A stretch of 43,189 nt of DNA. Source: Candidatus Pacearchaeota archaeon. GTDB lineage: Archaea; Nanobdellota; Nanobdellia; Pacearchaeales; GW2011-AR1. A program made the translations under genes and the position numbers. Position 1 is the stretch's first letter. Each line of letters begins with the position of its first letter. Below are positions 30,654-38,994 of this stretch, in pieces. The DNA lies in NCBI GenBank assembly GCA_002688335.1, contig NZCQ01000002.1:1-43189 (forward strand), given 5' to 3'. The notes below the pieces were generated by a model. It saw only the letters and a list, made by a program, of their open reading frames with translations, had not been told where the DNA came from and did no database searches.

Positions 30654-31154
30654 TCAACGTTGACCTTCAACTGCTAAGAATGATTTTGCCTGTGCGATCG
30701 CTTCTTTAATCTCTTCGAAAAGCTTAATTCCATAATCATCTATCCTCGACTTAATAATATATCTATCATAGATTCCCCTCAAAAACTTCCAAAACGGAGC
30801 ATTTTCCCACCGATTCTCCCAATCACGCACAAGAACAGAATCAAATTTTATCTCTAAAGTTCCAGAATCCATACTAACCTCTTCCCCTTCTTTCTTAACC
30901 TTAACTTTCTTCATCCCCAAAATAAACCAATGAGCAGAGATCTCAAAACTAAAATAATCCGAAACCTCCTTAATAGCCGTCCACTTAATCTCAACATCTT
31001 TAGAATCTCCCTTAATCTTCTCAACATATTTCTTCTCAATAATATAATAATTCTCATCAACAAGATAATCATATAAAAACTCATAAAAATCTTTAAAATT
31101 AAAAATACCAGACTGTCTAATCTTTCCCTTGTATATCCTATCTCTCTCAGCCAT
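30654..31154 (-). CDS. Tandem paralogue A, unknown function
   Basis: 166 residues starting at MAERDRIYKGKIRQSG. The sequence follows its paralogue through most of its length (about half the positions identical by eye). The ATG at 31152-31154 lies 27 bases downstream of a TATA box (AATATATAAGG) that is itself part of hairpin element copy B (31170-31220). The promoter of this gene thus appears to be supplied by a repeat. Confidence 0.65.
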   Translation of the reverse strand: MAERDRIYKGKIRQSGIFNFKDFYEFLYDYLVDENYYIIEKKYVEKIKGDSKDVEIKWTAIKEVSDYFSFEISAHWFILGMKKVKVKKEGEEVSMDSGTLEIKFDSVLVRDWENRWENAPFWKFLRGIYDRYIIKSRIDDYGIKLFEEIKEAIAQAKSFLAVEGQR

Positions 31155-31169
31155 AACAACTACCTCTCT

Positions 31170-31259
31170 AAGAACCTTATATATTTGACATTTGCGAAGC
31201 AAATCGCATATAAAGTTCTTCTTAGAGAACGAGAAAAACGGAGTTTTTCAAAGTTCTCT
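31170..31259 (+). repeat. Tandem hairpin element, copy B (families 2 and 3)
   Basis: Hairpin 2 (31170-31220): arms AAGAAC and GTTCTT, shared TTGACATTT, inner stem ATTTGC-GAA-GCAAAT. Hairpin 3 (31222-31259): AGAAC/GTTCT and GAAAAAC/GTTTTTC around GGA. In copy C the inner stem is ATTTCC-GAA-GGAAAT, so the G-C pair has flipped to C-G: a compensatory change. The core GCGAAGC is a well-known, unusually stable DNA mini-hairpin. Confidence 0.8.
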
Positions 31260-31303
31260 TCATAAACAAAACAAAAAGCATATTTAAATATGTTGATTTA
31301 AAA

Positions 31304-31837
31304 CTAATCCCTACAATCCCGGCAAACCAATCTATCATCAACACTATACAAAAGATCAAATTTCTCGCATTTATCGCATATTCCTTCTTTAATGACATTC
31401 CCTACTTCCTTTCTTTCATATCCTTCTTTAGCAATCTCAAATAATTCCGGCTGAATCCTCAAAACATCTTTCAAAGTTAAAATACCAATAACTTTCTTCT
31501 TAATAACAACCGGCAGTCTTCTAAATTTAGACCTCCTCATAGTCCTAACAGCATCATGAATATCTGCTGAAGGCCTTATAGTTGTTATCTTCCTTGTACA
31601 AATATCCTCAACCACCACATCCTTCAAATCTCTCTTCTTACTCAAAGCCCACATAACATCCTTCTCCGTTAAAATTCCCTTCAGAATTCCTCGATCTTGT
31701 AAAATCAAACTACCCACCCTCTTTTTAACCATCAAATCAACTGCAGAAAGAACAGAGATATCTGGCCTAACAGAAATAAATGAACGCGCCATAACATCTC
31801 CTACCATTATGCCTAATTTTATTCCACTTTTCACCAA
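31304..31837 (-). CDS. CBS-domain pair protein with C-terminal zinc ribbon
   Basis: 177 residues. Two CBS motifs (VGDVMARSFISVRPDISVLSAVDLMVKK...LTEKDVM, and VEDICTRKITTIRPSADIHDAVRTM...LTLKDVL) form a Bateman module that binds adenine nucleotides. The C-terminus adds ICDKCEKFDLLYSV..LVCRDC, a zinc ribbon. The combination recurs in archaea and is usually taken as an energy-state sensor; its target is unknown. The start ATG has no strong ribosome binding site; a weaker in-frame Met eleven residues on is possible. Confidence 0.82.
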   Translation of the reverse strand: MVKSGIKLGIMVGDVMARSFISVRPDISVLSAVDLMVKKRVGSLILQDRGILKGILTEKDVMWALSKKRDLKDVVVEDICTRKITTIRPSADIHDAVRTMRRSKFRRLPVVIKKKVIGILTLKDVLRIQPELFEIAKEGYERKEVGNVIKEGICDKCEKFDLLYSVDDRLVCRDCRD

Positions 31838-31960
31838 TCAATTAAGCTAAGCAAACTTTTATAATTATCGAATCCACATAATAATATACTCAATAATATA
31901 TTTTACAGAATATATATTTACACTTAAAAATATTTAAAAGTCAAATCACTAAGTAATTAT

Positions 31961-32235
31961 ATGAACTTAGAAAAAGCTAAAAATTGCATAGATGTAAGGA
32001 GGAAATATAAAAAGTATAGGGGAGAAAAAATAGGATTCATAAGAAAAGATTTCCCAAATAAATTCTACAAACGTGGAGAAGTTATCCTATTCAAAAAACA
32101 ATCTGACGGGTTTTTCACAGTTCAAAAACCCATTTCAACAAGAGAAATGAGAAAAACAAAAAGAAAGGGTTGCTTAATAACAAGCATCGGAATGACAACA
32201 GGAGTTCCCAAGAGTTATTTAGGGAGTTTTAGAAA

Positions 32236-32239
<4 letters not shown>
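31961..32239 (+). CDS. Basic hypothetical protein ahead of the thermosome gene
   Basis: 92 residues, with many Lys and Arg (RRKYKKYRGEKIGFIRKDFPNK). The C-terminal half contains a well-defined beta-turn pattern KGCLITSIGMTTGVPKSYLGSF. No family is recognised. Its last four bases overlap the start of the thermosome gene (ATGA at 32236-32239), which suggests co-transcription and coupling. TATA-like ATATTTAAAAG lies about 25-30 bases upstream of its ATG. Confidence 0.6.
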
Positions 32240-33852
<1,613 letters not shown>

Positions 33853-33877
33853 GATTAGTTAATCATATTAATTAAAA

Positions 33878-34264
33878 ATGAAGAATAATAACTTAGAGTT
33901 AAGATTTGATCTCTTTGGATTCATATCATTATTTTTGACTTTCATTTCGTTATTATTTGCGTTCGGATTGTCATTAGAATTTATGATCCTATCTCTAGGG
34001 GTATTTTTATTAACAATTGCTTCATATTTATTCCTATCAATTAAAACATTAATTAACATCCAAGGCAAAGAGATAAAAAAGACAAATGAAAAGATTAATA
34101 TATACAAAGACATATATGACTTAAAAGCAAAGGTAGATCTGTTATTTAACATGAAAAAAAGAGGAAACATAGATTTGACTGAAATATTAATGAGGTTGAT
34201 TCAAATAGGAGCAATCGTATTCGCAGCCTACATAATCCTAAAATCCTTAGGAATCCTACAATAA
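33878..34264 (+). CDS. Membrane protein with two or three helices
   Basis: 128 residues: helix 1 and 2 are merged (LFGFISLFLTFISLLFAFGL, then EFMILSLGVFLLTIASYLFL), followed by a charged coil and a C-terminal helix (AIVFAAYIILKSLGIL). No family is recognised. It follows the thermosome gene at 25 bases and precedes the cyclophilin at 12, so it may share a transcript. Confidence 0.6.
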   Translation: MKNNNLELRFDLFGFISLFLTFISLLFAFGLSLEFMILSLGVFLLTIASYLFLSIKTLINIQGKEIKKTNEKINIYKDIYDLKAKVDLLFNMKKRGNIDLTEILMRLIQIGAIVFAAYIILKSLGILQ

Positions 34265-34276
34265 AAATAACTGAAC

Positions 34277-34831
34277 ATGAAACTAGCTAAAACCACAATA
34301 TTTATAATAGTCATAGCAATTATTGCATTGATACTAATTAACATGAACATGGAAACAACAAACACAAATAATCAAAAAGTAAAACTTGAAACAAATCATG
34401 GAGATATAGCCATAGAACTATACAATGATATGCCGATAACAACAAATAATTTCATAAATCTAACAAAAAAAGGAACATACAACAATGTAATCTTCCATAG
34501 AATAATTCCAGACTTCATGATCCAAGGAGGAGATCCAACAGGAACAGGATACGGAGATCCAAACATCCCAAACATCCAAGACGAATTTACTCACGCTGGA
34601 GGAAATAAGAACAACCGAGGAACAATCTCAATGGCAAACGCAGGGCCCAACACAGGAAGCAGTCAATTCTTCATCAACTTAAGAGACAACAACTTTCTAG
34701 ATGATAAACATCCAGTATTCGGAGAAGTCATCGAAGGAATGGATATTGTTGACAAAATAGTAACCTTACAAAGAGATGCTAACGATAGGCCCTTAGAAGA
34801 AGTTAAGATAATTAAAGCGAGCTTGATCTAA
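34277..34831 (+). CDS. Membrane-anchored cyclophilin-type peptidyl-prolyl isomerase
   Basis: 184 residues. An N-terminal hydrophobic anchor (TIFIIVIAIIALILINM) is followed by a full cyclophilin domain: VIFHRIIPDFMIQGGDPTGTGYG, RGTISMANAGPNTGSSQFFINL, HPVFGEVIEGMDIVDKI. The FHRIIPDFMIQGGD and GSSQFF segments hold the catalytic Arg and Gln. The anchor predicts action on exported or envelope proteins outside the cell. Its start codon is the ATG at 34277, twelve bases after the previous gene. Confidence 0.92.
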   Translation: MKLAKTTIFIIVIAIIALILINMNMETTNTNNQKVKLETNHGDIAIELYNDMPITTNNFINLTKKGTYNNVIFHRIIPDFMIQGGDPTGTGYGDPNIPNIQDEFTHAGGNKNNRGTISMANAGPNTGSSQFFINLRDNNFLDDKHPVFGEVIEGMDIVDKIVTLQRDANDRPLEEVKIIKASLI

Positions 34832-34851
34832 ATAAACTTAATAAGAATAAT

Positions 34852-35211
34852 ATGACATCATCAGATTTTCTATATAGTATGAATTCCAATTTGGAAGAAG
34901 TTCGCCAAGAAAGAAAAACATTAAGATCAAAAATACAACAACAACTAAGAGAAATATCTGAACAAGAGTTAATTGCCGCGTTAGATCCAGAAAAATTTTC
35001 TTATAAAAGAAGTGCGCCATTTCACTAGGAATATTATGACCGAAAATTAGAAGGGATTACCATATTTCTAAATAATATCCTTGGAGAGTTAAAATTAAGA
35101 GTAATATATAATATACATGGAATAGGAGAATATTCAAGGTCATTCAATGGCCCAGATATAGAAGACTTATTCTCTAAAATAAATCAAAGTAGTTATGATC
35201 CGAACCCTTAA
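34852..35211 (+). pseudogene. Small gene split by an in-frame amber (TAG) codon
   Basis: ATG 34852 opens a 58-codon frame (helical, Gln/Glu-rich) that meets TAG at 35026-35028. The same frame continues without any other stop for 60 codons (EYYDRKLEGITIFLNNIL, then IHGIGEYSRSFNGPDIEDLF) to TAA at 35209-35211. Both halves have similar composition. It could be one 118-residue protein broken by a nonsense mutation, or read through. No pyrrolysine machinery is visible here, and TAG ends other genes. Alternatively the first half alone is the gene. Confidence 0.45.
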
Positions 35212-35231
35212 TTATTCCACTACCAAAAACC

Positions 35232-35435
35232 TTACAACAATCCCAACCTATACAAACCATAACCAACCCACAAAACAAGAACTAAATACAACAAACTCCA
35301 ACCCTTAACCATTGGGAACCACTTACTCAAACCCTTAAAATTCTTCTTATACCATTTAGCACAACAATAAGTCGCAATGTTCGCAAACAAGCTATCCAAC
35401 AAAACCAAATAAAATATTACCCCCTCTATGCTAAC
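35232..35435 (-). CDS. Small membrane protein with two helices
   Basis: 67 residues: helix 1 (VSIEGVIFYLVLLDSLFANI), a basic loop (KWYKKNFKGLSKWFP), helix 2 (WSLLYLVLVLWVGYGLY). I chose the ATG at 35433-35435; a CATTTAAATATG box centred near 35463 gives a leaderless start there. An upstream Met at 35453 is possible. Unknown function. Confidence 0.6.
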   Translation of the reverse strand, partial: VSIEGVIFYLVLLDSLFANIATYCCAKWYKKNFKGLSKWFPMVKGWSLLYLVLVLWVGYGLYRLGLL

Positions 35436-35570
35436 CATAAACAGTCTAATCAATCAGCATATTTAAATGTTGTCTAATTAGCTCCATCCATAAACTAAAT
35501 TCTATCCATAAAGTGTCTATAAAGTCATATCAATAATAATTCTCATATAGTCGTGATATTAGTGAATAAA

Positions 35571-36083
35571 ATGAGTAAATCACAAAAAATAGAGGATAGA
35601 AAGAAAGGTGTCAACTTAATTAAAGATGGATGTGCTCTTATTGACACTAGCAGTAGAACAAAAATAGTTAAAGAAAAAAGTGTGTTAGCATTAGTTTCTA
35701 AAGATTTTAATTTTACCATAATGATTCATTCTAAAGAAAAGAAAAAAATACTAAGGAGGTTATTGAAACATAATAATGAAAATAGATCTTACCACATTAT
35801 GCACTCTGTAAAAATATATTATGCAATAAAAGACTATATTGACATATGTCCTGCATTTTACATTTGTTGTGAGGGATTTAATAAGGGTTTGCTTAAACAT
35901 TACCTTAAGAAGATTTTTAATAATAAATATCATGAAAATAAAATAAACATTTTAATGTCTTTAAAGCCCCTATTTGGTAGAAAAAACATAGCAGATAGAA
36001 CTGCATGGGATGTTAACAAGAAAGGGAAAAAACCCACAATGATCTTAAAAGAAAAACATTTTGAGAAACTGCACCTCTTATAA
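35571..36083 (+). CDS. Unknown basic protein of 170 residues
   Basis: Lys-rich, with a cysteine-rich middle (DICPAFYICCEGFNKGLLKHYL). No domain recognised. Codon use here is somewhat less extreme in A/T choice than in flanking genes. The ATG at 35571 is preferred; an in-frame GTG at 35553 is possible. No gene lies in the following 579 bases, where four structured elements occur. Confidence 0.55.
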   Translation: MSKSQKIEDRKKGVNLIKDGCALIDTSSRTKIVKEKSVLALVSKDFNFTIMIHSKEKKKILRRLLKHNNENRSYHIMHSVKIYYAIKDYIDICPAFYICCEGFNKGLLKHYLKKIFNNKYHENKINILMSLKPLFGRKNIADRTAWDVNKKGKKPTMILKEKHFEKLHLL

Positions 36084-36089
36084 CAAGAA

Positions 36090-36175
36090 TCAGGAGAAAG
36101 GGATTGCCCGAACCTTGAGTTCGGCTACATATAAAAATGTAGGTTCCTCAAGCATCCTCCATCAAATTCCCGCTA
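36090..36175. ncRNA. Candidate structured RNA with alternative folds
   Basis: This G+C-enriched stretch folds in two competing ways. One has CCGAAC/GTTCGG (36108-36124) beside CTACAT/ATGTAG (36125-36142), closed by GGAT/ATCC. The other pairs CTTGAG with CTCAAG around the second hairpin. A weak outer GGGA..TTCCC pairing brackets the region. Parts resemble a tRNA cloverleaf, but no canonical T arm or anticodon arm fits, so tRNA is not claimed. The strand is unclear. Confidence 0.35.
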
Positions 36176-36230
36176 CAATAATAGTTATGCGCACATATAT
36201 ATAAATGTTTGTGCAGTTCAAAACTTGTAG

Positions 36231-36256
36231 AACCAGGGGACATATGTCTCCTGGTT
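36231..36256. repeat. 26-bp palindrome around GACATATGTC, copy 1
   Basis: Arms AACCAGG and CCTGGTT enclose GGGACATATGTCT; only one base pair of the 26-bp palindrome is mismatched. A related palindrome with the same GGACATATGTCTC core lies at 40966-40980. Flanking TTGTAGA on one side is shared by both copies (in opposite orientation). Regulator binding site or repeat element. Confidence 0.55.
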
Positions 36257-36377
36257 GAATCGGTTATTTATACATAAATTTTAGGCCTCTTCGCTAATCC
36301 CATTGATAATGTATAAATCCATATTAGTATTTTGCTACCCATATTAAAGAGACACTCACTTTTCCACAGATACTAAA

Positions 36378-36427
36378 GAGAACTTTGCATAATTGACATT
36401 TCCGAAGGAAATCACAGCAAAGTTCTC
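36378..36427 (+). repeat. Hairpin family 2, solitary copy C
   Basis: GAGAACTTTGC (36378-36388) pairs with GCAAAGTTCTC (36417-36427). Inner stem-loop ATTTCC-GAA-GGAAAT. This is the uninterrupted form of the element at 38702-38801, matching it base for base except for a 48-base block in the loop of the latter. Confidence 0.8.
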
Positions 36428-36469
36428 CAAACATTAAGTAAGATGAATTACAGGAGCTAACAATATTTC

Positions 36470-36505
36470 TAGCGAGGAAATTTGACGAAGTCAATTTCGA
36501 AAGCT
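36470..36505 (+). repeat. Hairpin family 4, copy 1
   Basis: TAGCGAGGAAATTTGAC, triloop GAA, GTCAATTTCGAAAGCT. Copy 2 at 38869-38903 has GGAACTTGGC-AAA-GCCAGTTCC. Two base pairs differ in a compensatory way (A-T here, C-G or G-C there) and both copies keep the same unpaired T in the left arm. Confidence 0.65.
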
Positions 36506-36662
36506 GATTTATTAAATCAATCTGAAAAATTATTTAAATTATGGAAAAAGAATCAAAAGTTCCATAAAAAACCTGTAATCCGCTTTCAGTAGTAATTATC
36601 ATCCAAAATCTTTAAAAACCGATTAAATTTCCTTAACGTAAGTAAACAACCATATTTTAAAA

Positions 36663-36881
36663 ATGGAAGAAGAAATGACAAATAATGAAATGGTTTCAGA
36701 AGAAACTTCTGAACCAACATCTGTTGAAACAACTGAATCAGAAACATCTGATGCAGAAGCTGAAACAACACCAGAAGATGCAACAGCAGATACAGAAGAA
36801 ACAGAGGAAGAAGTAGAAGAAGCCCTTAGTGATGGGGACGATTCTATTGAAACAGATCCCTCTGAAGAAGATTCAGAATAA
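36663..36881 (+). CDS. Very acidic low-complexity protein
   Basis: 72 residues, nearly all Glu, Asp, Thr and Ser (MEEEMTNNEMVSEETSEPTS...), predicted disordered and strongly negative. A CATATTTTAAAA box lies immediately before the ATG at about 36650-36660, and a T-rich terminator follows the stop. Such acidic small proteins can be charge-balancing or interaction tails, but there is no evidence. Repetitive composition makes coding status less sure. Confidence 0.5.
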   Translation: MEEEMTNNEMVSEETSEPTSVETTESETSDAEAETTPEDATADTEETEEEVEEALSDGDDSIETDPSEEDSE

Positions 36882-36888
36882 ACTCGTT

Positions 36889-36930
36889 TTTATCTAACTT
36901 ATTTTTATTTATTATTTTATTTATTTTTAA
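36889..36930 (+). terminator. T-rich archaeal-type terminator
   Basis: Four or five T5/T4 runs in about 40 bases (TTTTTATC, TTATTTTTATTTATTATTTT, ATTTATTTTTAA) directly after the acidic gene. Archaeal RNA polymerase terminates at such poly-T tracts without a hairpin. The structured element copy 1 starts at its end. Confidence 0.55.
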
Positions 36931-37094
36931 CATCAAAAAAACAATGGCGCACCACACCTTAAAATCTCAATAACTTTTAGTTCTTGATGATCATACAGAT
37001 CCTTGAGGGGTGTGGTTTGTTACAGCGCCTTGTTTTTAGGATCTACAGTAATCACCACACTCTGAAGAGTGTGGTTCTCTCAGATTACTGAGAT
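36929..37094 (+). repeat. Large covarying structured element, copy 1
   Basis: Begins AACATCAAAAAAACAATGG, identical over 19 bases to copy 2 (17067-17235, opposite strand). Stem 1: ACAATGGCGC with GCGCCTTGT, where copy 2 has GGGCC with GGCCC. It encloses ACCACACC/GGTGTGGT with a 50-base loop absent in copy 2, then the conserved GTTTGTTACA. Stem 2: ATCTacAGTAATC with GATTACTgAGAT, enclosing CCACACTCTGAAGAGTGTGG (copy 2: CACACCTTTTAAGGTGTG). The next gene starts 48 bases downstream. Confidence 0.8.
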
Positions 37095-37142
37095 AATTAA
37101 TAAGAACTCCAAAAGAGAAGTGTTTAAATAATTTGGAATATT

Positions 37143-37628
37143 ATGAAAAAGATGAATATCTCCGATTCATATCAACCACTACTTCAGACAATATCTTTAT
37201 GTGCGATTATCCAAACAGCTGCCCTAAAAGCAAGAGCAAACTCCTTAGAGAAATACATACCTGTTGCAAAAGACAAAGCAGACATCTTAGAACTAAATCA
37301 TTACTTTGATGATAACGGAAAGAGAGTTTTTGATCAAATAATTCTCTGGAATTGGCATCATTCAGAAGGTGAACATCATGTATTTGCATGGAGATTTGCA
37401 AAACAACCCGGGCAAATTCCTCAGAGAAATTGGAGCAAGAACAACTATACAATTCAATGGCTCGACGGAAAAACTCTAAGATATGTTGAAAGTGATTCCC
37501 AAAGAGAAACCTGGACGCAATACGATCCAGAGGTTCATGACAGAACATTCTTCAGACAAAGTCAAAGAAGGGAATTAAGTAGAATGAGATGCCCTCCAAA
37601 AAAACCAGGAAATCCAAACAGAAACTAA
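37143..37628 (+). CDS. Unknown protein, possibly of bacterial origin
   Basis: 161 residues: YFDDNGKRVFDQIILWNWHH, then VFAWRFAKQPGQIPQRNW, YTIQWLDGKTLRYVESDSQRETWTQYDPEVHDR. The NHxYDxxGxxVFDQ.....AWR....PxxIPxxxW...Y...W.DG..LR.V.....RETWTQYDPE pattern resembles a short hypothetical family I associate with Planctomycetes; this is memory, not a search result. If right, it was acquired from bacteria. A GTTTAAATAATT box at about 37118-37130 supplies an archaeal promoter. Its last four bases overlap the stop of the convergent protease gene. Confidence 0.6.
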   Translation: MKKMNISDSYQPLLQTISLCAIIQTAALKARANSLEKYIPVAKDKADILELNHYFDDNGKRVFDQIILWNWHHSEGEHHVFAWRFAKQPGQIPQRNWSKNNYTIQWLDGKTLRYVESDSQRETWTQYDPEVHDRTFFRQSQRRELSRMRCPPKKPGNPNRN

Positions 37629-38590
37629 CCCAACTCAATTATGGCCTCATTATTCCCCTCATTCAATTCTTCAATCTCATCATCTATATCAATAATAAAC
37701 TTAATTGATTCAGGATTTCTTCTCTTTAATCTAAGATTCTGAGTTCTCAAAGTTATTCCAGCACCAAACCCAATACTCTCAATCTCCCTTATATCAATAA
37801 CATCACCATTATCTAAAATAGTCAAAACAATATTATCTGCATCAACAACACCAAAATTCTTCATGGTCAAATTAAAATCTAAATACCTTCCCCTTTTCAC
37901 AGCATTAAAATCCTCAAAAAGCAAATCAGGCAAATTAGGCAAAGCATAAATTCTGTTCAATTCATCTATCAAACCTTCATCTAACTTTTGACTACAAGAA
38001 GTAAGAAAAGGGTACATAATGCTTCTCTTATCATCTGAATGATCAAACCCTAACACATGCAATATCTCATGCACCTCAACATTCGGATAATCACATTTAA
38101 TAGATTTCTTATTATCAAATAAGTAAATGATGCCTTCAACAATAACATAAGACTCTCCAGATTCAATGATCTCCTTAGCTCCCCCCTCCCCAGCAATAAA
38201 ATACTTCTTACCAGAACCAACATTAACTTTCTCCTCAGAACAAATCACCTCAACATCTCCCCCAAACTCAACCTCCTGAAATCTCAAAGCAGAAACCCAC
38301 TTTTCTATCTCATCAAAAGCCCGAATCATTCTAACCACCTGCTCACCACTACACTCGTCTTCAATATCATAACTTATTGTCCTATGATTAAACCTCATAT
38401 TTGAATAAAATTGCTTAACCTCTCCAATCTCAACACTGCCATCTCTCTCAGCTATCCTAACCTCCAAGTTCTCAGCCTCTCCAGGAATATTCATATATAG
38501 GAAATAAACTATAATAAACAAAACAATCAAAAACATAAATCCAAAAAGAATTTTAGATAAAAGACTCTGAGATAATTCGTTATTCATCAA
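37625..38590 (-). CDS. Membrane-anchored matrixin-like metalloprotease with CARDB-like tail
   Basis: 321 residues. One N-terminal transmembrane anchor (about 12-33). The central domain has the metzincin zinc motif HEILHVLGFDH followed by the Met-turn SIMYP, so it is a matrixin-type (M10-like) zinc protease. The C-terminal 100 residues (LPDLLFEDFNAVKRGRYLDFNLTMKNFGVVDADNIVL...) resemble a CARDB adhesion domain. The active site is predicted outside the cell. The ATG is at 38588-38590 with a TATA-like AAATAAGTTTTTTAA about 15 bases upstream. Confidence 0.85.
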   Translation of the reverse strand: MMNNELSQSLLSKILFGFMFLIVLFIIVYFLYMNIPGEAENLEVRIAERDGSVEIGEVKQFYSNMRFNHRTISYDIEDECSGEQVVRMIRAFDEIEKWVSALRFQEVEFGGDVEVICSEEKVNVGSGKKYFIAGEGGAKEIIESGESYVIVEGIIYLFDNKKSIKCDYPNVEVHEILHVLGFDHSDDKRSIMYPFLTSCSQKLDEGLIDELNRIYALPNLPDLLFEDFNAVKRGRYLDFNLTMKNFGVVDADNIVLTILDNGDVIDIREIESIGFGAGITLRTQNLRLKRRNPESIKFIIDIDDEIEELNEGNNEAIIELG

Positions 38591-38701
38591 TCCATAAATT
38601 AAAAAACTTATTTAAAACTATCATCAGGGTTTACTACTAACAATATAATCCCCACTTAGGGTTAAGACTCACACATTCGAAAACAGATCATATCTCTCTA
38701 A

Positions 38702-38842
38702 AGAGAACTTTGCATAATTGACATTTCCGAAGACTTCAATTTCTTTGAAGTTGAATGTGTCAGGAATTTTAATTCCTGAGGAAATCACAGCAAAGTTCTC
38801 TCTTAGAGGAGTTTGAAATTGCATTATTTCAAAGTTCTCTAA
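38702..38842 (+). repeat. Tandem hairpin element, copy D, with nested insertion
   Basis: Hairpin 2 (38702-38801) equals copy C up to CCGAAG and again from GAAATCACAGC, but a 48-base block (38733-38780) splits the loop. The block is itself two hairpins: ACTTCAA/TTGAAGT and TCAGGAATT/AATTCCTGA. Hairpin 3 follows (38803-38842): TTAGAG/CTCTAA with TTTGAAAT/ATTTCAAA. It lies in a 404-base spacer without genes. Confidence 0.8.
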
Positions 38843-38868
38843 AGGTAATTGTAGACATTTCAAAACGT

Positions 38869-38903
38869 TAGCGAAGGAACTTGGCAAAGCCAGTTCCGAG
38901 AGC
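38869..38903 (+). repeat. Hairpin family 4, copy 2
   Basis: TAGCGAAGGAACTTGGC, triloop AAA, GCCAGTTCCGAGAGC. See copy 1 at 36470. The core CTTGGCAAAGCC also occurs in a hairpin at the right end of the insertion sequence (about 43098-43109). Confidence 0.65.
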
Positions 38904-38905
38904 GA

Positions 38906-38983
38906 TTTTTCAACTACTCCCTTAAGGGAGAGTGAGCGATTTCATTCCCCCACTGGATGGGTTAATGGGCCTTAGTTGAAAAA
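38906..38983 (+). repeat. Palindromic element with TTTTT-CAACT arms
   Basis: Arms TTTTTCAACTA (38906-38916) and TAGTTGAAAAA (38973-38983) are exact complements. The interior holds a CTCCCTTAAGGGAG palindrome and three G-runs (CTGGATGGGTTAATGGG). The arms (TTTTT.CAACT) and G-rich interior recall the 56-bp quadruplex element, so it may be a divergent relative. This is only suggestive. Confidence 0.5.
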
Positions 38984-38994
38984 ATTACATCCAT

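Noticed and set aside
34852..35211. Pyrrolysine-containing protein
   Set aside because: TAG ends the thermosome gene normally and no Pyl genes are visible here, so a nonsense mutation is simpler; kept as an open question.
36090..36175. tRNA-Ser/Leu-like gene
   Set aside because: Parts look like D- and T-arms, but no 7-bp acceptor, canonical T loop or anticodon loop can be made on either strand; kept only as an unassigned structured RNA candidate.
36929..37094. CRISPR or riboswitch of a known class
   Set aside because: There are just two dispersed copies, without regular repeat-spacer units, and no known riboswitch core that I can recognise.
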